Of a DNA stretch of 64,000 nt, positions 42,071-54,405 are shown one piece after another. How positions within the stretch are numbered: position 1 is the stretch's first letter; every line of letters starts with the position of its first letter. This DNA is from Marisa cornuarietis. Taxonomy: Eukaryota > Mollusca > Gastropoda > Architaenioglossa > Ampullariidae. The notes beneath the pieces are model-generated. The model made no database searches, was not told the DNA's origin, and saw only the letters and a list, made by a program, of their open reading frames with translations. The stretch lies in the NCBI GenBank assembly GCA_004794655.1, contig SMMW01000053.1:216501-280500 (forward strand), in the 5' to 3' direction. The translations under genes were made by a program, and so were the position numbers.

Positions 42071-43589
42071 GCAAGTCAGTTGTTTGTCTCTTCGTCTTTC
42101 TGTTTTTATTCTTCTTCTTTATTTATTTATTCATTTTAGTTTTGCTTTGTTTAGCTTTTTTGTCTTTTTGTTTTGTGAGTTTGTTTGTTTGTTTGTTTGT
42201 TTTGATTTTTGCAGTTTAATAATTGTTCTTGATGTCATTTGTTTGTCACTATCAGTTTTTTTGTTTTTCGTTAATTCTGTCTGTCCGTCCGTCCGTCCGT
42301 CCGTCCGTCCGTCTCTTATATATTAATTGACAAATTCATGCATTAAATTATCTGTCTGTTCCTTCTCCTTTCTTTAACTTCTCGAACCTTATTTTTTTCA
42401 AACTTTATTATTTTATCAACTTCTTTTCCTTCCTGTAACTTTACTAATCTTATTTTCCTCTACTATATTGTCTTCTACAAATCTGTTCATTTCTGTAACT
42501 TTTCACAACTTTTCTCCAGGTTTATTGTTTTATCAACTTTCCTTTCTGGTTTATATTTGTCGTATGTTACTAAAATTTTTTATCCTTTTTTTTCTTTGTC
42601 TGAATTGTTTTAAAGTTGTTTTGAACAGTAAAGTGTGTTTTATCTGTGCATTTCTGTGTCTTACCCGCCTTTCTTTCTTTCTTTCTTTCTTTCTTTGTTT
42701 CTTTCTTTCTACATCGAATCGCATCCTTTTGTGCGGGTTATATAAGTCAGTCTTAACCAGATTTCCTCTCTTTGTGTGCACAGGGCTGTATATGTCAGGA
42801 GTATTTCTTTCGGATTTGAATGTAGCACATTCTACTTCTGCGAACTTATAGCAGTCGGGGTTTTTTTTCTTAAAATGCACGCCATTAAATGATGGTGTTA
42901 AAGATTTTGCCATTTTGTGAGAAAAAAGGAAAAAAAGGCGTCGGTTTCTTCAAACTTTTTTTTTAATCCTTCTTTCAACCATCTTTCAGTTTTTCGATTT
43001 TTTTCTTTAATTTTTTTTATTCAATTATTTTTTTTCTATTCCTTTTAACTCTTCCTTCCTTCATTCCTTCTTTCTGTCTGTCTTTATGGGTGCTGAGGAT
43101 CGTATCTGCTGTTTCCTTTACTTGGTCTAAACGTGTCATCTTAATCGTGTTCTTGATTTACTTCCTCCATTGCAGCCTTTTTTGCATGATTCTTTAATAA
43201 CAGCCAATTCTGGTAAATGGCCGAACGTGAAGGGAAGTCACGTGACGACAGCGGTCTTCCTTGCGAATGTTCCTGTCCCCTGCATAACCTTTGAGGAAAA
43301 GCCACTGGCTGGCCCTCTCCTGACTGAAGCGATCGCCATTTAGTTGTTCCGCCATGTTGGTAGTGGGGGAAATGCCCGGGGTTATCTTCCATTAAGATAC
43401 TCTCCCCTTCTTCTGGCCTTTCTTCTTGTAATTGCTTCCTCTACTAGTTGTGCGTGTGGTGCCTGCGTTTTGTGAATGCAGTGCGTGCATGAAGGAACTC
43501 AAAAGAACATTCAGTGCGTGCACACGTGAGAAAGAATTCGTGACCAAAACACGCAAAAAATGCCTTTGCCTTTTCGTATACAGTAGCAA

Positions 43590-43665
43590 CCCTTTATTCG
43601 AGTTTTGCGGTTCTTCGATCAATCGTGCATTCTTCAATCCGAAAATTAAGGATCTCCCTTAACAG
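43590..43665. repeat. Possible DNA-transposon terminus
   Basis: CAGTAGCAACCCTTTATTCG followed by words such as ttcttcgatcaatcg and ttcaatccgaaaa recalls the ends of pogo/Tigger elements. No transposase or second end was identified. Confidence 0.2.
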
Positions 43666-43954
43666 TTGGCTTCTTCTTGGACAATCAGGCAGTCTTTTGT
43701 GAAAGAAAATTTCCGCAATGGCTTTCAAATGAAGATTAATCTTTGTTCGGCAAAGGGTCATCAATATTTGCGGGAACACACAGACGAAGTCCGAAGCATT
43801 TGTTAGCTTTCGATGGAATTAAATAGACAAACATTACTTATAAAGTAGCTGACTGGTTTCAGAGTCAACGATTGGTTTATCTTTAAGACGAGAATACGGT
43901 AGAAGAATATATTAGAAAATACCAAAAATGAAAGTCTTCTACGGTATGTGTGTA

Positions 43955-43957
<3 letters not shown>

Positions 43958-43997
<40 letters not shown>

Positions 43998-44055
43998 TAC
44001 TCAATAAAGTTTACTGACAATGACCAACTTTATTTGTGCCAGTGGGCAATTTGAA
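43958..44055 (-). mobile_element. Retroelement 3' end with (ATT)n tail
   Basis: The segment at 44014-44055 shares gacaatgacYaactttatt and ccagtgg with the one at 27361-27400. It abuts an (ATT)n array at 43958-43997. On the minus strand this is a conserved 3' terminus followed by a microsatellite tail. Confidence 0.5.
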
Positions 44056-44215
44056 TAAGGGACCGTTATAATAATGTTTTACCGACTTCTCTATAATCTG
44101 GTTATGAGTCAAAATTTGTTTCTTCATCGCAGACTGATCCCTGCGCAGGAAAACTAAGACAACCATCGGCGTATTTCGACATCCACAGTCAGCAACTCGA
44201 CCAAGGCTCGGCCCA

Positions 44216-44274
44216 ATGAAGCAACTCGACCTTCCTCTCATCACCTGCCTCCTCTTCTGCTGCGTCGGCGTCAG
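44216..44274 (+). CDS. Signal-peptide exon of an unidentified secreted protein
   Basis: ATG at 44216 opens 19 codons reading MKQLDLPLITCLLFCCVGV, a compact signal peptide. The exon ends at a consensus donor (TCAG, then GTAAGT) in phase 2. Acceptor sites upstream (TTCTTCATCGCAG ending 44132, or CTGCGCAG ending 44148) fit a preceding 5' UTR exon, for which the promoter near 41.87 kb is a good candidate. I found no convincing downstream exon before 64 kb, so the intron may be long or the next exons too short to see. The product is unknown. Confidence 0.6.
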
Positions 44275-44280
44275 GTAAGT

Positions 44281-46455
44281 CATGGCACACGTGACTTCTC
44301 CACGACTGCGGCAAATTAAACCCTCGCGTCGCTCAGTTCCATCACCTTTGAGGCTGTTAATCTGTTCAATTGGATAAAAATTTATCTCTGTTCCCTGCAG
44401 TTTATCCTGTATTATGACTGCAATTGTCTATACAATTTTTGTCATGTCATAGTTTCTTCTGTCTGTGTCTGTCGATATTTTCCTGACCTTTTTCTTTTAC
44501 TTTGCCTTCTTGTCATAATGTTACACAATTTTCAGCATTTGATACCCAATCAATGGCGGAGTAATATCATAAACATTTCTTAGAAAACACATTTTGTTTA
44601 TTTTTCTAAAGAATTTGTGATTTTCTTTTACATTGCACTCATTAATATTTCATAGCTCTCGCGGCATTTCATGAACAGTTTTCCGCAAAACACACAATTT
44701 TAACAGATGTCGCAGAGCAAGTCTGCGGTTTTTGTTTTAAACTACTGTTATAAAGTATATTTTCACATAATATATTTTGTCCCTGGTGTTGTTTGGGGGA
44801 CGAGTCGTATCTGCGTACGTGAAACTGGTTCCAAAGTCAGATGTACAAAAAGAGAGGAAGGCTTGTCAACCTCCCGTATGGCCTTATATTCACTAATGGC
44901 AACAATGAATATTGAAAAGAATGACACTCCTTCTGGTAGATTATATTAAGAAGACATACGACTGTCTAGTTCTTTCCTTAGACACATGACTTTCTTTCTT
45001 GAAAGTACTGTATATCAACTTTTTCGTTCGTTTGCAATATTGTCCGGTGTACACTCCAGGGGGACATCTTTTGTCGATGTATCTTAATTTCTCCTGTCAA
45101 ATGAAAGGTTTTGAAACTGTAGACTGGAGACATTTTGGCGGTGGACACAGCAGCACATTTTGAGTTAACGGGTAATTGTGATACTCCGGCACCATTCTGT
45201 TCTTTAGTTAACTTTGTTTAGCTCGAAGCACCCTTAGTAAGTGCTTCATTCCATTGATACCATTGATCAGAGCTTCACTTCTGCAGAATATTTTTAAACA
45301 AACCATAAAAGTATGACACCAACTATTGGAGTTAGTGAAAGGTTCTGAAGCAAAACTGAAAACCAATGAGCCAACCTAAAAAAAAATGGGATTACACGGC
45401 TTTTCGAGCTTTGTTTAGGTATTTCAAAACTTTCTTTATGTTGTTATCGACTCAACCGACAACTGGTGATGAATGAAACGCTGCTGGCTTTAGCATTCCT
45501 GATGAGAAGACAATGCTGCATTGTTTCTTGTACCTGTTGTCCACCACCACCCCATCCTGTCCGCAAGCTATCAACATTGCATGAGCCTATGGTCACGTGC
45601 GCTCTTGCCGCTCGCAAACACTTATTCAAGTTTGTCCCTGAGGTCAAATCACCAGTGTCACACACTCACCAAGCAACTTGTGTATAAATGTTTATTGGTT
45701 TCCATGAATACGTCAGAAACATGTTATTAAAAATAAAAATTCACTTTCAATCTAGATATTAAAGTCTGCACGCACCGAGGGCCTTATTATTGAAAACTGT
45801 TTTTTCTGTCATGAATGAGGACCACACAGTTGTTTATGGTTCCCAAGAAAATTCCTGAATGAGTATAAAGCAGCCTTTAACATTTACATCCTAGTCCTGA
45901 TCACGTGGTCGCCGTCGTCACAAAGTATCTGCACATAAATATTTAGCAGTTGCTGTGGTCGCTTCTACCCAAGAAGTCAGAAGTTGATCTACTGAGGGTC
46001 TGTCTTGCGGACTCGTGTGTAGTGAGGATTGTAAAGCCGTCCTGCTTGAAAACAAAAGGTATAAACGGTTATATTACACGAGGGTTTTAATTCTTCTCAA
46101 AAAAGGCTGATGATACACATCAACTGTTTGCTTCTGCACCGTAGCCTGTCACGCGCGTTGTGTTTCTGTCCACAAGAGGTCAGCCCAGGTCAAATACATG
46201 TACCTTTCATTTCATGCATTATAGACTGGATGTACAAGGCAATATACGAAACAACTTCCCAGAACCAAAGATATATGTCACATTGGCTTATAGCCATGGT
46301 GGGAAGCAATTGAAGTTCTTTGTACTTGAAGGTTCTTGATCACGCGGTTCCTCGGTGAGGCCGAGATCATTTTGTGAGAGATGAGAACTTGCGAACGACC
46401 GATCTTCTTATTCTTCATGTGTGACCCCCGCCTTGTGTCTGAAACATCATGCGAC

Positions 46456-46504
<49 letters not shown>

Positions 46505-48150
46505 TGACCAACTTCGCATAAGACATCGACCTCAGAATATTCCCTGGCCGCCCAGAGTTCACACAAAGCACAGACTCTTACTAGGAGTTGACAGGAGTTG
46601 TCTGCCCGAGACTTGACCCAATGTCATGACCAACACAATAATAGTCTCCTTCGTGACAGGCAAATGGCGGCGTCTTCCTGGCCGAAAGACGTAGGCATGC
46701 AACTGACCCATCTCCGCCGTGCAAAGTTCACCAACTCCGTTGTTCCGGATCTCAAGTCAGTGATCGCTCGATGGTCAATTCTGTTACTCGTCTTCCCTCT
46801 CGGCCAGCACGACTTTGGACTTCAGTGGTTGTGTTTACAGTAAACGATCAAAGTACGGTGCATGGCGGCCATTCGATCCCAGACACCCTCGAGCAAGATT
46901 TCCTGAACTGGCCAAGCATTTCTTCACACAATTGCCGTCGGGAGAGAGTGTGCAGGAGGTTGACTGGCCACAGAAAATAGTTCGTTAGACCAGATGTTTC
47001 CACTTTCTAGCAGCCCATACAAGGCTGGTAGTGGGCTGTTCGATTTAGGTGAGCGCTAACATCCTGTCATAACCTGCTGAGTGTCCTTCATTAATATAAC
47101 GGTGGGTCTTCATGTCCAAAGACTTACAAGCCAACATCAGCTATTGGCTTGGAGAATCTGATTTTACTTTAAAATGTATGACAACTAAATTTTTTTTTTT
47201 TGGGGGGGGGGGTAGTGAAAAGTCTAGATTTTTGTATCCACTTTCCCAAGTCCAGTCCACAATCCATTTTTTTATATTTCTATTATATTTACTTAAACGT
47301 CTGGTTTTGTCAGCCCACTTTCAGTCCAAATACCGACACCAAAATACGGAGAAAAAAGAGAGAGAGAAAAAGGTTGAGTCAGAGAGTGTTCAAAGTATTG
47401 CAATGCTCAAACAGATAAAAGTATTGAACAAATATGATACTACCACGACTCTCTGATTTTCTTTCTTTCTCTCTCTCTCCTTTACAATTTAACGAATACA
47501 AGCACGTGAATGCACGTTCTTCGTGTAAATGCTGTGGAATAGAAGAACCTGGGGATAGCAACCCTGTTTTATTGCTGGTGACAACAGGAAGAGGACGACG
47601 CGAGAGACTTTCAGCGCCTTTCGTGTGTCGCGTCCGACGATGACGTGCACATCTTTTGTGTCGCGGCTGCTCCATCAACGACACTGACGATAGCGTGATG
47701 ACAGGACACGGAGCACGTGACATGAAAACTGTATCGCGTTCCGCTGCCGCCATAAACAACGAACACAGCGTGATATGATAGTGTTATCGTCTCTCGTTGA
47801 TTGATGAAACCCGGCTTTGAGCGCCATTTCCCTGACCGGTCCTCACTTGGGGGGCTGATCAAGTGCAATCTACAGCTGGCGATAAATTTCACACCTTAAA
47901 AACCTGGAGCATAATTAATCGAGTTCTAACGACATCAATATCGTGTTTACAGCGCATGCGCAAAAACAGGTCACGTGTTAGTATTTAGATGTCGGAATTG
48001 TCTGTCGGAGTCAGTTGGAAAGACTTGGCTAATTGTGTCGCTCAGGTTTCTGGGAGTAAGCTGAGTAGATTCGTTAGATTATGACAGATACGTTTGTCAG
48101 AGTAAGAAGCTGGATATATTCCTGGAAAAGGTTAGTTGGAGCTGTTAGTT
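44281..48150. other. Non-coding region downstream of the signal exon
   Basis: No recognised exon. It holds (AC)n at 46456-46501 and a G-run near 47205. CpG-richer stretches near 46.65-46.95 and 47.6-47.8 kb carry only short frames with no family resemblance. Confidence 0.5.
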
Positions 48151-48159
48151 GGAGCTATC

Positions 48160-48485
48160 TAGATAGATTTGTCAAAGTAAGAAGTTGATAGTTTGTAGGA
48201 GTAAGAACTCAGCTTTGTGGGAGTAAGAATTTGAATGGGTTTGTGGGATTAAAAAGTCGGATAGGTTATATGGGAGCAAGAAGTCGGATAGTTTTGTGGG
48301 AGCAAGAAGTCGGATAGTTTTGTAGAAATAAGAAGTCGGATAGTTTTGTGGGAGTAAGAAGTCGGATAGTTTTATAGAAGTAAGAAGTCGGATAGGTTTG
48401 TAGAAGTAAGAAGTCGAATAGTTTTGTGGGAGTAACAAATCAAACAGGTTTATCGGAATAAGAAGTCGGATAAGTTTGACAGATT
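48160..48485. repeat. 26-bp imperfect minisatellite
   Basis: About twelve diverged copies of a unit like gttttgtgggagtaagaag followed by tcggata. The minus-strand open frame across it is a periodic artefact. Confidence 0.88.
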
Positions 48486-49394
48486 AAGAGTAAGACAGAT
48501 TAGTCTTTATCATGATAGCCTCTACTGCTAATTCGTGTTAGCATGATCCTCAGTAGAAATAATTTACAATGAAGTTGACAACCACGTCGATGATGAAAAA
48601 CTGACGACAAAGGGCCGGGTGCACAATGGTGTGAGGGAGGTGACACCACACAACTTCTCTTCTATTATGTATAAGCACTTTAACTGGCAGTTAGCATCCA
48701 GCTAGGTGTCTAATAACAAACCCAACGCCTCCGGATCTTTCATATTTTGACATTGTTTTCTTATTACTTCCAAACTCGGCTGATCACGATTGAACCAGCT
48801 TCAGATTTCCATCACTAAATGACAATATCATCGTGCTAAAGTTGTATTTCAGTAAACACGGAGAGAAATAAAACAATTAAATGTTTTTAGTCATCAAATC
48901 TTGATACACATCGAAAGAAATGAAACACCGATATGAACTTTCTGTACCTTTTAACTCTCGGCAAATTTCAGTGAAAAAAATCCCTTGACACGCAGTTGTA
49001 AGCCGCGTAACTCCCTTTGTAAAACACAGACACACATCGCTTTTAAATCAGCTTGAAATTCTTAGTCTGGTGAATAATGGCCGTTTTCTACATGATCGTC
49101 TGATTTTGTTTTGTGCAATGCGTGCATGCATCATAACGAAGGCTGTTTCAAGTGATTACAAGAAAAAGTTGTGAACTTTGTTCAGAATTTTTAAGCGAGC
49201 AATGCTTTAAAAACATTATACCCTCCATAACAGTTGTCCGAACATAACGTCTGTACTTTTCCTATTATGATGACTAAATCTGTGAAAAATTTGAGTGTTC
49301 TCGAAATATATTGTAGTAATATTAAGTTAAAGATGCTATCCACAAAATTAAAGACTTTCCATAATACTTATTTAGAAAAGTTTAATGATCTTAG

Positions 49395-49540
49395 AGAAGC
49401 TGGTCTAGTAGTAAGAGCAATGGAGACCAAATGCGGAGGTTTGAGACCAGAATGTCCCTGGTGATGCTCCTGGATACCAACAATATTCATGTCTACATGA
49501 ATACATTCCCTCAATCATCATCTATCGCTACTCGATTACC
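49395..49540 (+). mobile_element. Possible tRNA-derived SINE
   Basis: TGGTCTAGTAGTAAGAGC resembles a polymerase III A box and GGTTTGAGACC, about 35 nt on, resembles a B box. No clear tail or second copy was seen. Confidence 0.35.
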
Positions 49541-49904
49541 ATATTCTGACTAATTTTACTTTTCAATGACATGGTGCGGGCTTCAAACCATCTTGACATT
49601 GTCAGAACCCTCGACTCCTTGTACTACCTGCAATATTTTACGATCCTCGGGGAAGAAGTTCACGCTGCAAAAATTCCGGCTGCTATCGTGCCACAGCCCT
49701 GTTAGCTGATAAATCTTTGAAAGTATAAGCACGCAAGAGGTGATTAAATTTCACATCAAACCCATCAAAGGACACCTCGGGATGGAACAGTCCGAGTTAG
49801 AGCACCTGTGTGTATGGTTTTGTTGAATTCTTGCTTTTCCCTCGCCATTCCTCCGACACGCACGGCCAACAAAACCTTGGCTGAGCTTCAGACTCCTTCT
49901 TCGG

Positions 49905-50180
49905 AGGTTGGGGGATCATGGGGAGTTGTAGGTTGGGGGATCATGGGGAGTTGTAGGTTGGGGGATCATGGGGAGTTGTAGGTTGGGGGGTCATGGGGAG
50001 TTGTAGGTTGGGGGGTCATGGGAAGTTGTAGGTTGGAGGGTCATGGGGAGTTGTAGGTTGGGGGATCATGGGGAGTTGTAGGTTGGGGGATCATGGGGAG
50101 TTGTAGGTTGGGGGGTCATGGGGAGTTGTAGGTTGGGGGGTCATGGGAAGTTGTAGGTTGGGGGGTCATGGGGAGTTGTA
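49905..50180 (+). repeat. 25-bp G-rich minisatellite, about 11 copies
   Basis: The unit is ttgggggatcatggggag followed by ttgtagg, with atc/gtc and ggag/gaag variants. The variant order repeats with a five-unit period (atc, atc, gtc, gtc-gaag, other). Two G-runs per unit give strong G-quadruplex potential on the plus strand. Confidence 0.93.
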
Positions 50181-50458
50181 ACTGCACGGGAACGAGTTCT
50201 CGTTCTGAAGTTGCTTGGTTTAGTTGGTGAAGACACATAAGCTGACGAGACACATTTAAACATAGATTGTTGATGCCGAACAAGGGAGATAAAACATGAT
50301 TTTCTTACCATCAGGCTTCAGAAAATGAGAGCTTCCCCCACATGTACACTGGCAGTGATGACTGTCAGATAAACATTTACATTTGAACATTGAGGTGACC
50401 CTCTATATTTAAATGTGGATATGCTAACAGAGTGTTGCTTCTGGACTAGGGTAATGAT

Positions 50459-50460
<2 letters not shown>

Positions 50461-50529
<69 letters not shown>
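50461..50529. repeat. (GT)n microsatellite
   Basis: About 34 perfect dinucleotide copies. Confidence 0.97.
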
Positions 50530-50530
<1 letters not shown>

Positions 50531-51706
50531 CAAACCGAGCTACTACACGATGTAACATATACAATGAGGCTGTGGATGAGGAGAAGGGGTGGGTCGTAAA
50601 CTTACAGACTGGCACGTTTCTCACGCATGTAAATGACAGCAGACAGAAGGATGGACACAATATCGAGACTCATCCCCATAAAGTAGGAAAAAACCCTCAT
50701 TGTTATCTCTTTTTTTTTACGAGAGGCTAATTTCGAAAAGAAAATGGTTTCATTCTTGCAAGCCCAGCATGCAGTGATGACTGTGCACTTGACATTTAAA
50801 TTAAGTTATTTGCTTTTCCTTCATATATCTCCTGGAAAAAATAATACAAGACCATGGGACAGCCCATCTTCTGTAGTCTTGCACGGTTGCGCATGGTGAA
50901 AAAAAGCTAAAGTGGAAGATTACATGTGAGTATATATACATGTATATATATATATATATATTTTTTAAAAAGCTCAAGGAGATTGTTACCAAATGGCAAA
51001 GTTCAAATTTTCATCACCGTTAAAGTTTTGTTTAAACTCGACTTTCGATGAGAATTTTTTTAATATTTTTATTTTCACATCCAATTAGTTTTCTCAGTTT
51101 TCGTTTGCCGCCATACACACATGCTGTTACAGGCGCACACGCTAGCAAACGTGAAGACCATGCATCAGTGTTACTTAGATAAATAAATAAGGGATGTGCA
51201 TTTCGGACACACAGGCACGTGCTCTGACGTGCACACATCCCAGGGGGGGAATTCCTTATTTTTTATCACTTTATTTGTTTTTGGTTATGCCAAATACAAA
51301 AACCCAACCATTAGAAAGGTGCTAGACAGATTTGCTCCCATGATTTATTTTTCTTTTCTATAATTAAATAAAGTATTGCGAAAAAATAAGAAGTGTACAA
51401 AATAAAACAGTGGTGACGAAATGCAAATGCTGGGATGTGTATTGCCACAAAATGTCGGAGCCAAGAAAGACGTGGATGTACTGTTCCCTGGAATGTCAAT
51501 CGGATGGAAACTATTTTGTCTCAAGCTAAAGAACATGTTAACCTGCAAAAACAGGGCGACATTTGGTTTACTTTACTTTCTTTCGTTTTTTTCCTTGTCA
51601 ATCATTAGATCAACTTGTGAATAATTGTTGTTTCCGCGATAATGGGATACATTGAGATGGAGTAGCCGATACGTGCTGATGGAAGGAGTGTTTAAAAATA
51701 GTGATT

Positions 51707-51707
<1 letters not shown>

Positions 51708-51774
<67 letters not shown>

Positions 51775-51775
51775 T
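51708..51775. repeat. (CTTT)n microsatellite
   Basis: About 17 copies, followed by a long T-rich stretch to about 51890. Confidence 0.97.
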
Positions 51776-53099
51776 TCGTTTGTTTCTTTCTTAGTTTCGT
51801 GTTTGTTTGATTTTTTTTCTTTTTATTTCTTTTTTCTTTACAAAAGTTTCTTCCCTCTTTTACTTTTTCCGTTCTACCTTTTTTTTTTATCCGGCAATCT
51901 GTTTGGCTGCACGCTGTTCATCATGTGGAGAGATTTCGTTCGTTTGTTCTATTCTTGTGTCTGTAACTAAGGCGGTGCATGGAAGGCAAGGAGTTAATGT
52001 CGCCACAGAAAGATGAGCCGCCACTGAGCTCAAGGTCTGCTATCGACTCTCAAGACTATTAAAGGGGCGGCCTGTACCCAGCCAGGCACCCGATACATTC
52101 CACCGCATCTCCGGTTGTAGTCGTCACCGTTACCATCGCTGAACGTCAACATCCATTCTCGAAAGATTTCTGCGACTGATATAGTGTTAACCAGTTCCCC
52201 CCCCCACCTCCCGATATAAACGGCAATGCACTAAGTGGAGAGGACTACAAAAAAGCCCGTTTGCCGGATTAATTTTTAAAAAGAAATTTTGTCTTCGTGG
52301 TTTTATTTTTAGCCACAGTTTTTAGTTTTCCTTTCTATTAGCTAACCAAGATTCAGAGCATGTTTGTCTTTCCCTGGTCTGTCGAGGATTCCTCGCTAAG
52401 TGCGTAGAGCATCTTGCAAAAAGTGGCCTCTGCCACAGAACCGTCACTCAGAGGGAATAAATGATCCCGCAATGAACTTTTAATAAGTTTGTGGAGACAA
52501 CGTGGGGGGGGGGATGTCTCGCAGTGACTGCGGCTCCTTGACACTCTTGCTTTTGTTTATAGTGTAAGAAGCATTTCATCACAGACTGATGTAGTTCTGG
52601 GCTGGAATTCATGACGAGACTGTAACCAGGTCCGGTTCTACCAGTTGGCGAAGTGAGCAGCTGTCGAGGGCGAAAACACTTAATGGACTTCGCACGCGGA
52701 GATTGTTCGTGTTATTTTATTTAAGTAACTTATAACTTTAGGACACGATTCCTTATAATTTATGTAAATTACAGCTTCATAAAGACCGTTGTCAATTTCA
52801 TACTTCTGACCTCAGTTTTGTTGAATCCTGCCGACAGCCTTCCTATGAACCAAATTATGTCGACTTGCTCAATGAACAGTAGATTGTCTTCAAACGCACA
52901 TTTCTGTTAATCCCTGATAAAGACTACGATAACTCGCACAAAGATCGTTTCTATCAAACGCTTTATTGTTAAATATGTCAACTGATTGGCAGAAATTTAC
53001 AGGAAGGGTCAAGTGGTGACGGACATTTCAGTTGATTTGCGGAGGCTGTTGGAAGGACAGAGGCTTAGACGCGATTTATTTGAAATTTGTTGATAGACC

Positions 53100-54345
53100 T
53101 GCAGGCTGTCACAGTATGTACCATGTGTCATGTGGTGGTGCAGACCTTCTGGAGCTTGGAAGTGAGTCCAGGCACTAGCAACTGTGTGTCATCAGCATCT
53201 TGTGGTACTGCAGGCTCAAGTGGCAGATGGTTGGATGTACACAGTCAATCAAAGAGACACAAGAACAGAGCGCTGAGGCACCCTCTACTTCTAAGTATTA
53301 AAGTATTATTTCAAACAGTACCAGAGAAACTCAAAATACCAATCAGTCGCTGGAGTAGGGTGCAGTGGTCGAGTGTATCAAACGTGGACGACAGATTCAG
53401 CATTTTTTTTTATAGGAGCATGACAGTAATGAGATGTGATCCATGTCACTAGCAACAACAGAATCTCACGACTGGCTGACTTAAATGGTTCAATGGCCGG
53501 AAAGTAGTCCAGAAGATGAACCAGCAATACCTTATTGAGAACTTTGACACAAAAGGAAGATATCAAACAGGGCGACTGTTTCTGAGGTTATCAGGGGTGA
53601 GGTTGCGCTTTGTTAGAAATGAGGAGACGACAGTATGCTTACACAACGGGGTACAGCACCAGTGACAAAGAAACTGATAATGCGGGTGATAACTGGAATC
53701 ATCAGGTCAATGCACTCATCCAGGAGATGAATCGGAATCGGGTCAAGAGAGGAGGATTTCTTTGGAGAATTTATGACCTGGAACTCGGTGACAGAAACAA
53801 CCCCCATTAAAGGTGTTCCAGAGAAGACATCAAAGCTAAGATCATGCGACTGTTGGTCCAGCCCTGTATTTTTCCCCCCGGAAATTATCTGCAGAACATA
53901 TCAGGCAGCTGTTCCTCATGAATTATAGTAGGCAGGGTGGAAGCACCTTTGTCCTTGCCTAACATCTGGCCCACAATCCGAAACAAATCTTTACTTGATG
54001 AACATTGTACTAGCTTCTCATTTATGTATTGATTTTTTCAGGAATGATAAATCGCCTGGTGATCTCCTTGTATTGCAGAAACATTTCTATGTGAAATGTC
54101 AGGCCCGTCTTTCTCCCCCGGTCTTCAGCGCGATGCCACTCTTTCTTTGTAATTTTTCATGGAGGGTAAGCCATCGGAAAGATGGACGATCATCCACACA
54201 AAGGGGGGAAGACGAGCATGCAAGTCAAGAAGAGCAAGTAATCCTAGTCTGTAGCCAGGTGCAAAGTCAACGGAACTGTCACAGACAAACTACAAACCAC
54301 ATTCATACGGCGAGATCAGTGTTGGCTAAGATACTGGAGGTGACG
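53100..54345 (-). pseudogene. Decayed L2/CR1-like LINE reverse transcriptase
   Basis: Read on the minus strand, fragments in shifting frames match the reverse transcriptase order. KDLFRIVGQMLGKDKG (about 53.95-54.0 kb) comes first, then SSLDPIPIHLLDECIDLMIP (53.69-53.75 kb). A degenerate LDLSAAFDTIDH-like LSSTFDTLDH follows near 53.36-53.39 kb, then an ADDTQL remnant of the catalytic YADD box near 53.19 kb. Stops and frameshifts break it throughout, and the region past the YADD box is missing. It is an old, inactive relative of the LINE in the serpin intron. Confidence 0.75.
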
Positions 54346-54405
54346 ATAGCCGAGTAGTTAGTTTGAAGTCCACGTTGAAAGGTCTGTAAAGAAACTACAA
54401 AGAGC
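54335..54405 (+). mobile_element. Possible degenerate SINE head
   Basis: GATAGCCGAGTAGTTAG followed by TTGAAGTCCACGTTGAAAGG resembles the 5' part of tRNA-derived mollusc SINEs. It abuts the 5' end of the decayed LINE. No clear B box. Confidence 0.25.
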
